From a virus: 46,722 nucleotides of DNA. Below the pieces are notes generated by a model that saw only the letters and a list, made by a program, of their open reading frames with translations, searched no databases and was not told where the DNA came from. The position numbers were made by a program, and so were the translations under genes. Shown here in pieces: positions 1-9,280 of this stretch (position 1 is the first letter of the stretch; each line of letters begins with the position of its first letter). The stretch covers positions 1 to 46,722 of the IMG/VR virus record IMGVR_UViG_3300028388_003688. One strand, written 5' to 3'.

Positions 1-369
1 TTGTACAGTATCATTTACTGAAGGAGAATCTAAAATAGCCCAGCCTTGTACATATATCCTATCTTCTGAATTGTCTCTACAATATCCTGAAGTCTGAGAA
101 CTTACAAAATTTCCAGTTCCTGAATAGGTAAATCTACCTTGTATATTTTGTCTAAATCCTTCATATTCATGGTATTCAAAAGCAAAAGTATATAAGTATC
201 CTTGAGTCAAATCTGAGGCAGGCAATTCTATTGTAGATGTAGAATAAGTTATTGAATACGCAGAATTATCATTTCTAACCTGGGTATCAAACATTCCATC
301 AGGAGCAGCCCAACTGGTAGTTGGCTGGATTGAATTATTAGTACCTGTCCATGTTCCTATTACAGCCAT
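1..369 (-). CDS. Tail or fibre-associated protein, 3' end outside window
   Basis: The minus-strand frame is open from an ATG at 369-367 to the left edge, giving 123 codons with no stop. It begins MAVIGTWTGTNNSIQPTTSW and is rich in Thr, Ser, Asn and aromatic residues, like beta-rich receptor-binding or fibre tip proteins. Its ATG shares one base with the TAA of the fibre gene upstream (TAATG), so the two are probably translationally coupled. The C-terminus is missing, so the domain type cannot be decided; a fibre tip, fibre chaperone or depolymerase domain are all possible. The role is inferred from composition and position only. Confidence 0.7.
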   Translation of the reverse strand, partial: MAVIGTWTGTNNSIQPTTSWAAPDGMFDTQVRNDNSAYSITYSTSTIELPASDLTQGYLYTFAFEYHEYEGFRQNIQGRFTYSGTGNFVSSQTSGYCRDNSEDRIYVQGWAILDSPSVNDTVQ

Positions 370-2642
370 TATGCATCCATTGTATATCTTAAAGTAATAT
401 TTACTTCATCTACTGTGCCACTTTGCGCTGTTGTTTCTATCCATATCCATGATCCTGCTGCAATTGTTGGATTATCTAATGATATTCCAGACCAATGCGT
501 TCCAGTTGATGTACTGGTTACCATAGATCCTCCCGTTATAACTTGAGAGCCAATTGCTGATCTATCTGAATTATGACGTACAGTAAAAGTTACTGAAGGA
601 GAAGTACCTCTTGTAACTGCGCTAATCTCTTCAATTGTTATATCATAGTCTGTATAAAATAATGTTATATCTTCAGATCCAGTTGGAGATTCAATAGTAA
701 TAGATTTTATTTTTTGAGCCGATTTAGTAATGTTTACTTTCTCTTGTGATTCAGTATATTGTATAAAATCTGTACCATCATAATAAAGCAATGTTCCACC
801 TGAAAAAGGTGTTGTTGGTGCTGTAGTTACATCATTAATTCTTATCACTCCGTCACCACTTCCAAAAACATTTGAACCTCCAAAGAATTCTACATTTTCA
901 TTCGGAAATTTTATTCCATTACCATCTATAACCATTAAGGAATTATTGGAGTTATTTACTCTAAAATACATTGCTCCTAATGTAGGAACATTAAAGTATA
1001 ACTCACTATTGTCATCTTTAAATGCCATTATATAGTCATTGGAGTTAGCATAACCAGATGCAGATAAAGTATTATACGTTGTTCCATGTATATTACCATC
1101 ATCAAAATGAAAACTCCCAATGGTAAGACTATCTGTTAAAGTTGCTACAGTATTGGTTGGTACTGTACCATTACCATCGTAGATACCATCACCATCACTT
1201 CCACCACCACCTGTTGCCCATTTTAATCCTGTAGGCTGAGTACTATCTGCTTCTAATACTTGCCCGTCACTTCCTACTGTAAGATCTACCCAATTAGATC
1301 CATTATACACTAATATATCTCCTTTTAATGCCCCTGTTAAAGATACATCAGAAAGGTCTCCAATTGATTCGCCTGTTATATTAAGAAGATAACTTTGAAG
1401 ATCAGATATTTGAGATTCTGTAATACTTAAAGCTGATTGATGTTGAGTAACATTACTTTGAGCTATTCTTGCATCAGCAAATGTACCACTTGTAATATCT
1501 GAAGTAGCGTGAGAATGTCCAGTAGCTGCAATGCCAGCTTCTGAAAGTGTATTATTAATCCAGGCTGAACCATTCCATTTAAGTATTTCTCCAGTACCTA
1601 TAGTTGTTATAGTTACATCTGAAAGATCAGATAAAGGTTCAGCAGTTATATTTAATAAGTAATTTCCTAAATCGCTAATTTGGGATTCTGTAATACTTAA
1701 TGCAGCCTGGTGCTGTGTAACACTTGATTGAGTTATATAAGCATCAGGTACATTAGCCCATGTTACCGCTGCAGTAAGATCATTTACTTCTGTTGTCAGA
1801 TATGATTGTAGATCTGATATATCAGCTTCCACTAAAGCCCGACTTTCCCAATCTACTCCATCAGCAATTAAGACATTTCTATTAGTTGGAGTACTTGTAT
1901 TTACATCTGTCAGATCAGATAATTCCTCAGCTCCACCAGATCCTGAAGCACTTATTACATGTCCAATATCTATTTCAAGAAGTAATCCTCCTGGTACACC
2001 TGTACCTATATGTTGTCTTACTTCTCCTACATTATATACAGGTTCTGTTATCACATCTCCTGCTACAGTAGTACTTAAAAAATAATGTGTTCCATTAGTC
2101 CATGTACCTGAAGTAAAAAGACCTGCAAATTGATAAGTAAAATTATCTACATCTGTAACAGCAGAAACTAATCCTATAACATCTGAGTTAGAACTAGAAT
2201 CACCTAAAGCTTTTACATAATTAGATCCATTGTGTCTAATAGCATCACCTACAGATAATCCATGAGAAGCTTGATTAACATCTCTGGTAAATTTATCTCC
2301 ACTACCAGGGGAATCTTCTTCTATTAAATAACCATTTGCATCTACTGCCAAATATTTTGTAGCTGTTCCTGTATTATTACCAGATCCATAATCATGTAGC
2401 CTGAGATCTCCACCTGTAAAAAAGGTAAAGATCTCAGAATTGCTACTATCCCTAATAATAATATTAGAACCTACAGCAGGAGCATCAAAATATAAATGAT
2501 TATTAACTGTATTTACATATGATTCCCATTGATTTATTCCACTTGAATCTCTAAAGTATATTTTGCTGATCTCTGCATTATTAATATCTAAAAGATCACT
2601 ATCATTAAATTGGAGATCAGTTCTTACGTTTTTAATAGCCAT
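369..2642 (-). CDS. Tail fibre protein with internal repeats
   Basis: A 757-aa protein, low in Cys and Lys and rich in Gly, Ser, Thr, Asn and Asp, typical of trimeric fibres. The middle third holds a repeated module: copies of SALSITESQISDL followed by YLLNIT and DLSDV, separated by GHSHATSDITSGTFADARI and similar short phage-fibre motifs. Short beta motifs such as YNGSNWVDL and WNGSAWINN lie between repeats. The C-terminal ~100 residues (from about ESPTGSEDITLFYTDYDI to the end) look like a compact beta-sandwich head ending ITLRYTMDA. Expected role is host surface binding at the tail tip. It follows another fibre gene behind a strong hairpin terminator and is coupled to the next gene downstream. 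Confidence 0.85.
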   Translation of the reverse strand: MAIKNVRTDLQFNDSDLLDINNAEISKIYFRDSSGINQWESYVNTVNNHLYFDAPAVGSNIIIRDSSNSEIFTFFTGGDLRLHDYGSGNNTGTATKYLAVDANGYLIEEDSPGSGDKFTRDVNQASHGLSVGDAIRHNGSNYVKALGDSSSNSDVIGLVSAVTDVDNFTYQFAGLFTSGTWTNGTHYFLSTTVAGDVITEPVYNVGEVRQHIGTGVPGGLLLEIDIGHVISASGSGGAEELSDLTDVNTSTPTNRNVLIADGVDWESRALVEADISDLQSYLTTEVNDLTAAVTWANVPDAYITQSSVTQHQAALSITESQISDLGNYLLNITAEPLSDLSDVTITTIGTGEILKWNGSAWINNTLSEAGIAATGHSHATSDITSGTFADARIAQSNVTQHQSALSITESQISDLQSYLLNITGESIGDLSDVSLTGALKGDILVYNGSNWVDLTVGSDGQVLEADSTQPTGLKWATGGGGSDGDGIYDGNGTVPTNTVATLTDSLTIGSFHFDDGNIHGTTYNTLSASGYANSNDYIMAFKDDNSELYFNVPTLGAMYFRVNNSNNSLMVIDGNGIKFPNENVEFFGGSNVFGSGDGVIRINDVTTAPTTPFSGGTLLYYDGTDFIQYTESQEKVNITKSAQKIKSITIESPTGSEDITLFYTDYDITIEEISAVTRGTSPSVTFTVRHNSDRSAIGSQVITGGSMVTSTSTGTHWSGISLDNPTIAAGSWIWIETTAQSGTVDEVNITLRYTMDA

Positions 2643-2680
2643 ATTGGTTTATTAATTAACCAAAATCAAGTCAAAACAAC

Positions 2681-2714
2681 CTAAGATTTGACTCAAGATA
2701 GAGCCAAATCTTAG
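2681..2714 (-). terminator. Intrinsic terminator between two fibre genes
   Basis: Near-perfect 14-bp stem: plus-strand arms 2681-2694 and 2701-2714 with a 6-nt loop and one G-U pair. On the minus strand it follows the stop of the 2723-4993 fibre gene by about 8 nt, and the 3' side reads GTTGTTTTGAC, a moderately U-rich tract. It probably reduces expression of the two distal fibre genes relative to the upstream one. Confidence 0.75.
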
Positions 2715-2722
2715 ACAGTATA

Positions 2723-4993
2723 TTAACCAATTACTACAACTCTATAATCTGTAGAAACAGGTGGAGCAGATGCAAAATTAATACCTACTGCATTGACTGA
2801 ATCTACTTCAATATCTGCTACTACAACATCATAAGGAGCAGAAGTTTCACGAATCATTACTACAACATCCTGAGTATTCAGGTTGTGCGTAAAGGTGAAA
2901 TCAGTAGTTGTACCATCTCCAGTTAAAGTGGCAGCTTTTTTAACTGCTACAGTAGAACCTGAAACTGGTGTATAATTAGCTACTTCTAATCCTGATCCAC
3001 CAAGTACAATAGTATCATTATCATAATTTACAGCTATGTCATCTGCATTAACTGTCAAAGTTGCGTCAGCAGCTACAACATCAATAGTATTACCAGCTTT
3101 GGTAAGACCATCACCTGCAGTAATTTGGCCAGCACCAGAATACTGAGTCCAGGTAACAGAAGTAGTACCTAATGTACCACCTTCATCAACTGTACACAGC
3201 CATCCTGAATCACCATTAGTAGTACCTTCTTCAACCCAAGTGTGAGCTGATATTAATTCATCCCAAGAATCAGCATCTTCAGCTCTTGTCCATGCTCCTG
3301 CACCAGATACATAAATACCATTTTCTTCAGCATTAGTTTGATTTTTAACCAATACTCTATCTGCAGAAGTAAGAACACCATCAATGGTTTGCTCTCCAGA
3401 AAGTGTGATATTTCCAGTTGTAGCAACTTTTACAGAATCTTTATTACTGAATCCATTGATCGCAGTATCTACATAGATCTTAGAAGCTGCATCAGTATCA
3501 TTAACTGGAAGAGGAAGTCCTGTTACAGTATTTACTCCGTTAAAGTTAATATCTGAACTTGTAAGGAAATTATCTCTGGTAATGCTTCTCAAACCTGGTA
3601 CAGAAGTATCATGTATTAACAGCTCGTCATTATCAGCTACAGTAGTAGTTGCAGTAGTACCAGTAATATCTACAGATACATCAATATCTGCAGTTAGGTC
3701 ATTATTAACTACTGTAAGACCTGTATCACCTGGAGCAATAACTCTAACTGCGCTGTGATCAATATGCTCATTAGCTACAAAATTTGTAAGAGCATCATGA
3801 TCAATAGCAGCTTCATCTACTACAAAATTAACGGCATTAGCTACATCGTCATAAGTAACTGTGATGAGAGTTTGTGTTCCTGCAAGCACATTCCAGGCAA
3901 AATCCTGTACTTCTTCTTCTGTAAGAGTAGGGGCATTTGTAGTTACATAATCCTGAACCCACCCTACATCTGGAAGAGTTCTGGCAGTAAAATCTGCAGA
4001 ATAGTCAGCAGCATACTGCAAACCTACTGTAGTAGTTCTGTTATCAGTAATAGTAAATCCTGTACTATTTTCAGAATCCACTATTAATTCCATTCCAGTA
4101 GATGTCAAATTAAATTGACCTGATTTAGTATTAAATATTGATATATCAGGTACGGTAAGACTGGGAGTAATTACAATATTAGCCGTTCCATTACTTTGAT
4201 AATCTCCAAGTTGTATAGATCCATTTCGAGCATCTAACACTATAAGATCATTATTATTATCAATATAAAACTGAGTTTGACTATCATTAGCATTAAAGTC
4301 TCCAACTCTAAATAAAGATAATCCATCCAATTCAAAGGTCATACTTCTACCTGAAATAGTATGTGTTCTACTGGTAGCAGAAAGAGTTTTATCTTCAGAA
4401 AACAAGTGAGTATCATTACCCAGATTTTGAAGTAACACTTTTCTATGACCTGCAGCACTTGCATCATATATAGCTACATAATCTGCAGCAATATCTACAG
4501 AACTTTCGGCTGTAAGTTCATTGATATCCATGTCAATAGTAAAACTGGACGCAATGTTACCACCACCTGAAAGACCTACTCCTGCAGTAATATTTACTGC
4601 AGTGTGGTCAATATGTTCATTTCCTACAAAATTCAATAAAGAATCGTGATCTACATTAGAAGGATTTACTTCCAGATCAACTTCATTATTCGGATCATCT
4701 AATGTAATTGTTACAGAACTATCTGGAGAGGTAAGACTTCTAAACTGTAAATCAACACCTGATTTTCCATCAAATAGCCCAATTCCTGCTCCTTGATTAC
4801 TTGCTGTATTTGCTTCTCCTGATGCATCTAATGTTACCCATTGAGTACCATCATAATATTTCATCACATTTCCAGTTGTGTTGAAATATATACGTCCAGC
4901 AATACCAGTAGGGTCTGATGTCAAATTATGCACCAAAAAATTCTGCACTTCATTCTCAGTGAGATTAATTGGCACTAAAAATTGTCTAGCCAT
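2723..4993 (-). CDS. Tail fibre protein
   Basis: A 756-aa protein. The N-terminus (MARQFLVPINLTENEVQNFL then GRIYFNTTGNVMKYYDGTQW) is the common phage fibre attachment type. Two related segments contain DHD[SA]LxNFVxNEHIDH[ST]AV, at about residues 115-140 and 395-420. A third segment with NKDSVKVATTGNITLSG, then DRVLVKNQTNAEENGIYV and GAWTRAEDADSW, is the widely shared fibre module seen in many phages. The last ~60 residues form a beta domain with FTFTHNLNTQDVVVMI. Expected role is receptor binding. It lies between a 166-aa tail protein and a terminator, in the same orientation. Confidence 0.88.
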   Translation of the reverse strand: MARQFLVPINLTENEVQNFLVHNLTSDPTGIAGRIYFNTTGNVMKYYDGTQWVTLDASGEANTASNQGAGIGLFDGKSGVDLQFRSLTSPDSSVTITLDDPNNEVDLEVNPSNVDHDSLLNFVGNEHIDHTAVNITAGVGLSGGGNIASSFTIDMDINELTAESSVDIAADYVAIYDASAAGHRKVLLQNLGNDTHLFSEDKTLSATSRTHTISGRSMTFELDGLSLFRVGDFNANDSQTQFYIDNNNDLIVLDARNGSIQLGDYQSNGTANIVITPSLTVPDISIFNTKSGQFNLTSTGMELIVDSENSTGFTITDNRTTTVGLQYAADYSADFTARTLPDVGWVQDYVTTNAPTLTEEEVQDFAWNVLAGTQTLITVTYDDVANAVNFVVDEAAIDHDALTNFVANEHIDHSAVRVIAPGDTGLTVVNNDLTADIDVSVDITGTTATTTVADNDELLIHDTSVPGLRSITRDNFLTSSDINFNGVNTVTGLPLPVNDTDAASKIYVDTAINGFSNKDSVKVATTGNITLSGEQTIDGVLTSADRVLVKNQTNAEENGIYVSGAGAWTRAEDADSWDELISAHTWVEEGTTNGDSGWLCTVDEGGTLGTTSVTWTQYSGAGQITAGDGLTKAGNTIDVVAADATLTVNADDIAVNYDNDTIVLGGSGLEVANYTPVSGSTVAVKKAATLTGDGTTTDFTFTHNLNTQDVVVMIRETSAPYDVVVADIEVDSVNAVGINFASAPPVSTDYRVVVIG

Positions 4994-5013
4994 TATTATT
5001 AGATTTAATTAAA

Positions 5014-5514
5014 TTAATTTAAATAAGCTTTTCCTGAAAAAGCACCTGAAAATGTAATTTGAACAGAATTTGTTCCTATATATTTTACATTTCCAATTAC
5101 TATTCTATCCGCACTATCCACTACTGTTACGCTGGGTTTTTTATCTAAATTATGAGTTATAGTCCATACATCTAAAGGTACTGATTGATTATGTATATAT
5201 GTAGATACTTGTGAAGGATCATGAGTATGATCTCCTATATTTATCTCAAATGTGTCAGAGTATCCTATAGGATTACCAGTTGTTTTTATAGTTATTCTGT
5301 AAGTAGCAGGATCTCCTGCTATAACCAGATCTATATCTACATCTGTAATTTCTTCCGCATCTATGTCATTAATTACAATCCATCCATTATCTAATGCATA
5401 CTGTATCCACTCTGTTAATTCAGGGCCATTATTAGCTAAAAAGTTTGTAGAAGGAGTACTGCCTCCTCTAACAGCAAAATTAAAGTAAGGGGGAGAGATA
5501 TTGCTCTCCCCCAT
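5014..5514 (-). CDS. Small tail protein with C-terminal fibre-type beta domain
   Basis: A 166-aa protein. The last ~55 residues (VWTITHNLDKKPSVTVVDSA, then GNVKYIGTNSVQITFSGAFSGKAYLN) match the short beta domain often found at the end of phage tail and fibre proteins. The only Met is the first residue, and its codon sits inside a strong GC-rich hairpin (5489-5512), so either this start is regulated by structure or translation begins at a non-ATG codon. It lies between the DUF2793 virion protein and the large fibre. The specific tail role is unknown. Confidence 0.75.
   Translation of the reverse strand: MGESNISPPYFNFAVRGGSTPSTNFLANNGPELTEWIQYALDNGWIVINDIDAEEITDVDIDLVIAGDPATYRITIKTTGNPIGYSDTFEINIGDHTHDPSQVSTYIHNQSVPLDVWTITHNLDKKPSVTVVDSADRIVIGNVKYIGTNSVQITFSGAFSGKAYLN
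5489..5512 (-). terminator. GC-rich hairpin overlapping the start of the 166-aa tail gene
   Basis: A perfect 9-bp stem GGGGGAGAG/CTCTCCCCC with a 6-nt loop, the most GC-rich stem in the left arm. On the minus strand it follows the stop of the 567-aa virion gene by about 40 nt and is followed by TTACTTTAATTTT. It looks like a terminator but includes the first codons of the next gene, so it may be a terminator, a translational block, or both. Confidence 0.6.
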
Positions 5515-5553
5515 TACACACTTTTATTATGAGACAATTATATTAATTATCTA

Positions 5554-7257
5554 TTACACAAAATATACTCCGGAACCTGGATTAGCAGGATCAGGTACAT
5601 CCATTCCATCATCTAACGCAGTTTCAAATGCGCTAAATTGTTTAGCTGTATCCAACCAGTATCCCAAAATGTTATTGAGATCAGTTACAGCATTAGATTG
5701 GGAATTTGTGTAAGTAATTCCAGTTTCTACGTCAATACCATTTGATGTGGCATTATCTGTAGCTTCCATAAGAATTACTACACGTTTTTGCTGATCTTGC
5801 TCATAAGATACAGTACTTTGTTCTACATCATAATAATCAAGAATGAACACAAAGTAATCTTTGGTTACATCAATGTTATTAGGCAGCTCAATAACTGCAT
5901 CCTTATGACCAGTAAGCTGATAATTATGTAAATTAGCAAAAGCTCTCACATCATAGCGGATATCCCACTGTCTTCCTGCTCCATAACCATCATGTTTTCT
6001 GGCAGCAATCTCTTTGGTATAACCATTACCAGCAAGAAATCCATCACCCAGTTCAATATCCAATCGTACTTTCGTTGAATAGATATCATCATAAGCTTTG
6101 GCAACTTCCTGATCAGTACCTACAAAAAGAAGAGCATCTACTTTTGCAGCATCACCTGCTGTTGCAAGATCAATTACTTCGATAGTACTAGCTGCTGTCA
6201 AATTAGTAGCTAATGCTTCGTTCAAAGAAGTGATCAATGCTTTATTCGCAATAAAGTTACTTGTATGAGTAACTCCGTTACGAGTGATCTGCATAAAAGG
6301 AATAGTATCTCCTACTGCAATATTTCCAACTGCTGTACCAGCACCTCCAGAAATATTTACAGCAAATACTACATATGGATTAGAACCATTACTGTAAAAG
6401 CTGGGAGATACAGATGCATGCTTAGACTGAAGGTTAAATTGATGAGCCATACTCTGAAGTAAATGATCCAGAGGACTTGTAGTACCCAATCCAGTATAAT
6501 CAGGAGTAGTTACGCTGTAAGGTATTGTTTGTACATTACCGCTAAAATCTCTCTTGTTACGTCTGGAACGAATTTCAATGTAACCTTTGTAATCTGTTTC
6601 ATCCATAGGTGCTGAAAAATTACTTGCAAGAGTCATAGAGTATTTACCAGATCTGGCAATACGTCCAGAGAAGGCCATTACCTTATCACGATAGATAATA
6701 CCACTCTTCAAGCAAGCTGGCATTTCAGTTTCCCAACCAGACACATTAGTAAGGTCTGCAGAATTAGGAGTACCTTGAACAATCTGGATCGCAGGAACAT
6801 CTTGTGCAGAAACACCAGGAAAGAGAAAATCTCCTTTTCTTACACCAGCATTATTACTGTCCATTCCTGCATTGATAATACCAAGTTGTCCATCTGCAAT
6901 GTTCAGAGCTGTACCTGATGTATTCAAGTTGTTTACAAAATAACCAGCAGCAGCCCAGGCTGCACCATCAAATTGATAGTTTACATCTTCATCCTGAACT
7001 CTTACCAAATCACCTGAACTCGGAGTAGTGAATCCCCAAGCAGAACCATCCCACTCAGCAACATCATCATCCTGTCCAGCCCATGCTCCAGTACCAGTAC
7101 CTACAAGATATCTTGCGCCAGTAGCAGGAGATCCAGGAGGATCATCAAGAATATCCAAAACAGGATCAAGCCAATTTTCAGCTTTTACTGATGGATTTCC
7201 AGATATAACGAAAATTTGTTCCATAAACTTCTTATTGGAACGTTTTGAATTTGCCAT
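5554..7257 (-). CDS. Virion structural protein with DUF2793-like domain
   Basis: A 567-aa protein. Residues about 37-105 (PPGSPATGARYLVGTGTGAW, AEWDGSAWGF, YQFDGAAWAAA) match the DUF2793 pattern seen in phage tail and fibre-associated proteins. The remaining ~450 residues are mixed alpha/beta and acidic, with no motif I recognise. Codon use includes many CGT/CGG Arg and is less AT-rich than neighbours, which suggests abundant expression. Its place after the connector-like proteins and before the fibres suggests a major tail, collar or surface protein. I looked for a contractile sheath signature and found none. A second capsid or decoration protein is the main alternative. Confidence 0.75.
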   Translation of the reverse strand: MANSKRSNKKFMEQIFVISGNPSVKAENWLDPVLDILDDPPGSPATGARYLVGTGTGAWAGQDDDVAEWDGSAWGFTTPSSGDLVRVQDEDVNYQFDGAAWAAAGYFVNNLNTSGTALNIADGQLGIINAGMDSNNAGVRKGDFLFPGVSAQDVPAIQIVQGTPNSADLTNVSGWETEMPACLKSGIIYRDKVMAFSGRIARSGKYSMTLASNFSAPMDETDYKGYIEIRSRRNKRDFSGNVQTIPYSVTTPDYTGLGTTSPLDHLLQSMAHQFNLQSKHASVSPSFYSNGSNPYVVFAVNISGGAGTAVGNIAVGDTIPFMQITRNGVTHTSNFIANKALITSLNEALATNLTAASTIEVIDLATAGDAAKVDALLFVGTDQEVAKAYDDIYSTKVRLDIELGDGFLAGNGYTKEIAARKHDGYGAGRQWDIRYDVRAFANLHNYQLTGHKDAVIELPNNIDVTKDYFVFILDYYDVEQSTVSYEQDQQKRVVILMEATDNATSNGIDVETGITYTNSQSNAVTDLNNILGYWLDTAKQFSAFETALDDGMDVPDPANPGSGVYFV

Positions 7258-7287
7258 CTTAAAATCTATTTAAGTTAAAATAATAAT

Positions 7288-8049
7288 TTATTGTATAATG
7301 TCAGATGAGCCTTTTTCAGCTATCTGCATTTTAGCCACATTTGTCAATGCTCTGGCAGCTACCTGTACAGCTACCTGAACTACAAGATCATGAACATCTT
7401 CTGGAAGATCGCATTCTGATCTTGGTTTAAGTCCTGGATTAGGGTTATCTATTGTAGGCATATCCCTATAATTACCAAGACATATTTCAGAAGGTCTTTT
7501 TAAAAATTCTATATAAACTGAATCTACTTCAAATTTACCTTCTGTATAAACATAGAGACTTTTTTCTGTTTCAGGATTAGAGCTTCTCTTTATTTCAGCT
7601 AAAGCCCTTCTCCATTTTAAAGAACACCCTTGATTTGCATCTCCCAGCATTCTATTCAGATCATCATGTTGTTTGATCACTACATTGAATAGGTCATCAC
7701 ACTTTTTGATCTTACCTCTTACTTTTAAGAGATGTTTATAAGGTTCAATTAAATCTACGAAATCAAATTCATATAAGTTCAAATCTGAGTTAAAATTAGT
7801 TGGATTGATAGCAGGTTGTTCAGGCTGGCCCACTACTAAAGTAGACAACATATCAATACGCTGCTGTGTAACTTCAAATCCTAACTTGTACTTTTTTAGA
7901 TTGTTACCAGAATACAAAATTTCTGTAAGCTCATTTACACCTACAGAAAGATAAGTATCTGTTTCTGCTGCAGAAAAGGTTTTATTGATGTGGGAGTAAT
8001 TTTCATCCCACATCAAATTAAACCTGTAATGTAATGCTTCAACTAACAT
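7288..8049 (-). CDS. Probable head-tail connector or ring protein
   Basis: A 253-aa, mostly helical protein: MLVEALHYRFNLMWDENYSH at the start, a central helical region with KVRGKIKKCDDLFNVVIKQH, and a C-terminal helix CDLPEDVHDLVVQVAVQVAA. The late motif LPEDxHxxxVxxAVxxA resembles a C-terminal helix common in adaptor proteins of phages from Bacteroidota hosts. Gene position, two genes downstream of the major capsid gene, fits a connector or ring bound below the portal. The assignment rests on position and helix pattern, not on a catalytic or metal site. Confidence 0.65.
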   Translation of the reverse strand: MLVEALHYRFNLMWDENYSHINKTFSAAETDTYLSVGVNELTEILYSGNNLKKYKLGFEVTQQRIDMLSTLVVGQPEQPAINPTNFNSDLNLYEFDFVDLIEPYKHLLKVRGKIKKCDDLFNVVIKQHDDLNRMLGDANQGCSLKWRRALAEIKRSSNPETEKSLYVYTEGKFEVDSVYIEFLKRPSEICLGNYRDMPTIDNPNPGLKPRSECDLPEDVHDLVVQVAVQVAARALTNVAKMQIAEKGSSDIIQ

Positions 8050-8059
8050 ATATTTTTAT

Positions 8060-9202
8060 TTAAAGCCATTCTTCATTAATACGAATGCCTTTATTTCTAA
8101 GTTCATATGCAAGATCCTTGTACAGATTATCAGCATCAAGTTCCGGATCATATTTATTCAACTCATCATAGAACATTTTATGGATAAGTTTTCTGTTATT
8201 GCCCAGTTGATAAAGATTATCAATTCCTTTCTTGCTATGCCAGATATATTGTCCGGAAGAAACACTCATAACATTAGAATTCACTGCTTGTTTTACAAGA
8301 TACATGACATAGAATTTCTTCAGTCCTTCTCCACCAGTATCTAACAACTTAATAAGTTGATTGAATTTCTCAATGTTATCCATTTGATTTTTACTTTTGT
8401 CTTTGATAAATTGATTTAATTTATCTTTGACAATAACAGGTTGCACCTGACCTTCAACCAATCCAAGTACTACAGCTATTTGATAAGACATAAACTCATC
8501 ATTTTTACGTCTTAGAATAGTTAGATCTGTAACAGCATTATTGATAATATCTTCTTTTGCTGCTCTTTCAATAGCAGCTTCATTTTCTTCGGAGATATAA
8601 AAATGATGTCTATTAGGATTGATATCATTCTTAGAGTCTGCAATACGTTTACTTACTTTAGCTAATTGCTGTGCCAACCTTCCTCTTGGACTATCATCTG
8701 TAAACTTATTAGGCTTATCGTATAAAATAATATAAAAAGATTCTAAAACTGTTGCTCTATCATTAGGTAACCTTCTGGAAATATTTGGATTTAAAGATTT
8801 TTCAGCCGTATAAGTACCTTTTGGTACTCCTGCTAAAATTTCCAGATACATCTGTTTAGTGATCTTTTCCTGTTTTACAAGCTTATCAGCTTCATCATAC
8901 CATGATGCAGGTAAAGACCGTTCTTCTGGAATTTTATTAGGCTCATCTCCAAACCAGGGATTATCAATCATTTCATCCAAACCTGTTACCAATCTTTGAG
9001 GATTGTTAGGATCTGTTGGAAATGAATATCTCTTGGTAGCATCTTTAGATGCTGTTCTATTCATAGATTTGACTTCTCCTCCAGGAGTGACGATAGAATA
9101 TTTATCTCTTCCCTGTACAGATTGTCTTTTAACAGGGTTAATAAACATAGTATGTCTTAGTTGATCTTTAATGTGTGTAGGTTTTTTCATTACCTGATTC
9201 AT
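8060..9202 (-). CDS. Virion-associated protein of unknown function
   Basis: A 380-aa basic, helix-rich protein with no domain I recognise. The N-terminal ~70 residues are basic and Pro/Ser rich (KKPTHIKDQLRHTMFINPVK); the rest is helical with many Lys/Asp pairs. It lies between the capsid gene's terminator and the connector-like gene, so an internal capsid protein, cargo protein or connector component is most likely. The start could also be Met5 (MKKPTH); the first ATG was kept. Confidence 0.65.
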   Translation of the reverse strand: MNQVMKKPTHIKDQLRHTMFINPVKRQSVQGRDKYSIVTPGGEVKSMNRTASKDATKRYSFPTDPNNPQRLVTGLDEMIDNPWFGDEPNKIPEERSLPASWYDEADKLVKQEKITKQMYLEILAGVPKGTYTAEKSLNPNISRRLPNDRATVLESFYIILYDKPNKFTDDSPRGRLAQQLAKVSKRIADSKNDINPNRHHFYISEENEAAIERAAKEDIINNAVTDLTILRRKNDEFMSYQIAVVLGLVEGQVQPVIVKDKLNQFIKDKSKNQMDNIEKFNQLIKLLDTGGEGLKKFYVMYLVKQAVNSNVMSVSSGQYIWHSKKGIDNLYQLGNNRKLIHKMFYDELNKYDPELDADNLYKDLAYELRNKGIRINEEWL

Positions 9203-9238
9203 CCTTAAACTTTTTTCATAAGTTATATAAAAATTGGA

Positions 9239-9260
9239 TGGGGAGCCTTAGAACTCCCCA
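9239..9260 (-). terminator. Intrinsic terminator after the major capsid gene
   Basis: 7-bp stem TGGGGAG/CTCCCCA with an 8-nt loop, followed on the minus strand by TCCAATTTTTATA. It starts about 20 nt after the stop of the capsid gene. A terminator here lets the capsid transcript be more abundant than the downstream connector and tail transcripts. Confidence 0.8.
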
Positions 9261-9280
9261 CCCACCCAAAGTAGCGAAAA

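Noticed and set aside
3338-4087. Plus-strand frames within the fibre gene
   Set aside because: They are complements of the fibre frame, rich in Cys, Ile and Ser by base composition only; no gene context.
5554-7257. Contractile tail sheath protein
   Set aside because: No sheath signature in the sequence; the DUF2793-like N-terminus and position suggest another virion protein, and the window has no tube or baseplate set typical of myoviruses.
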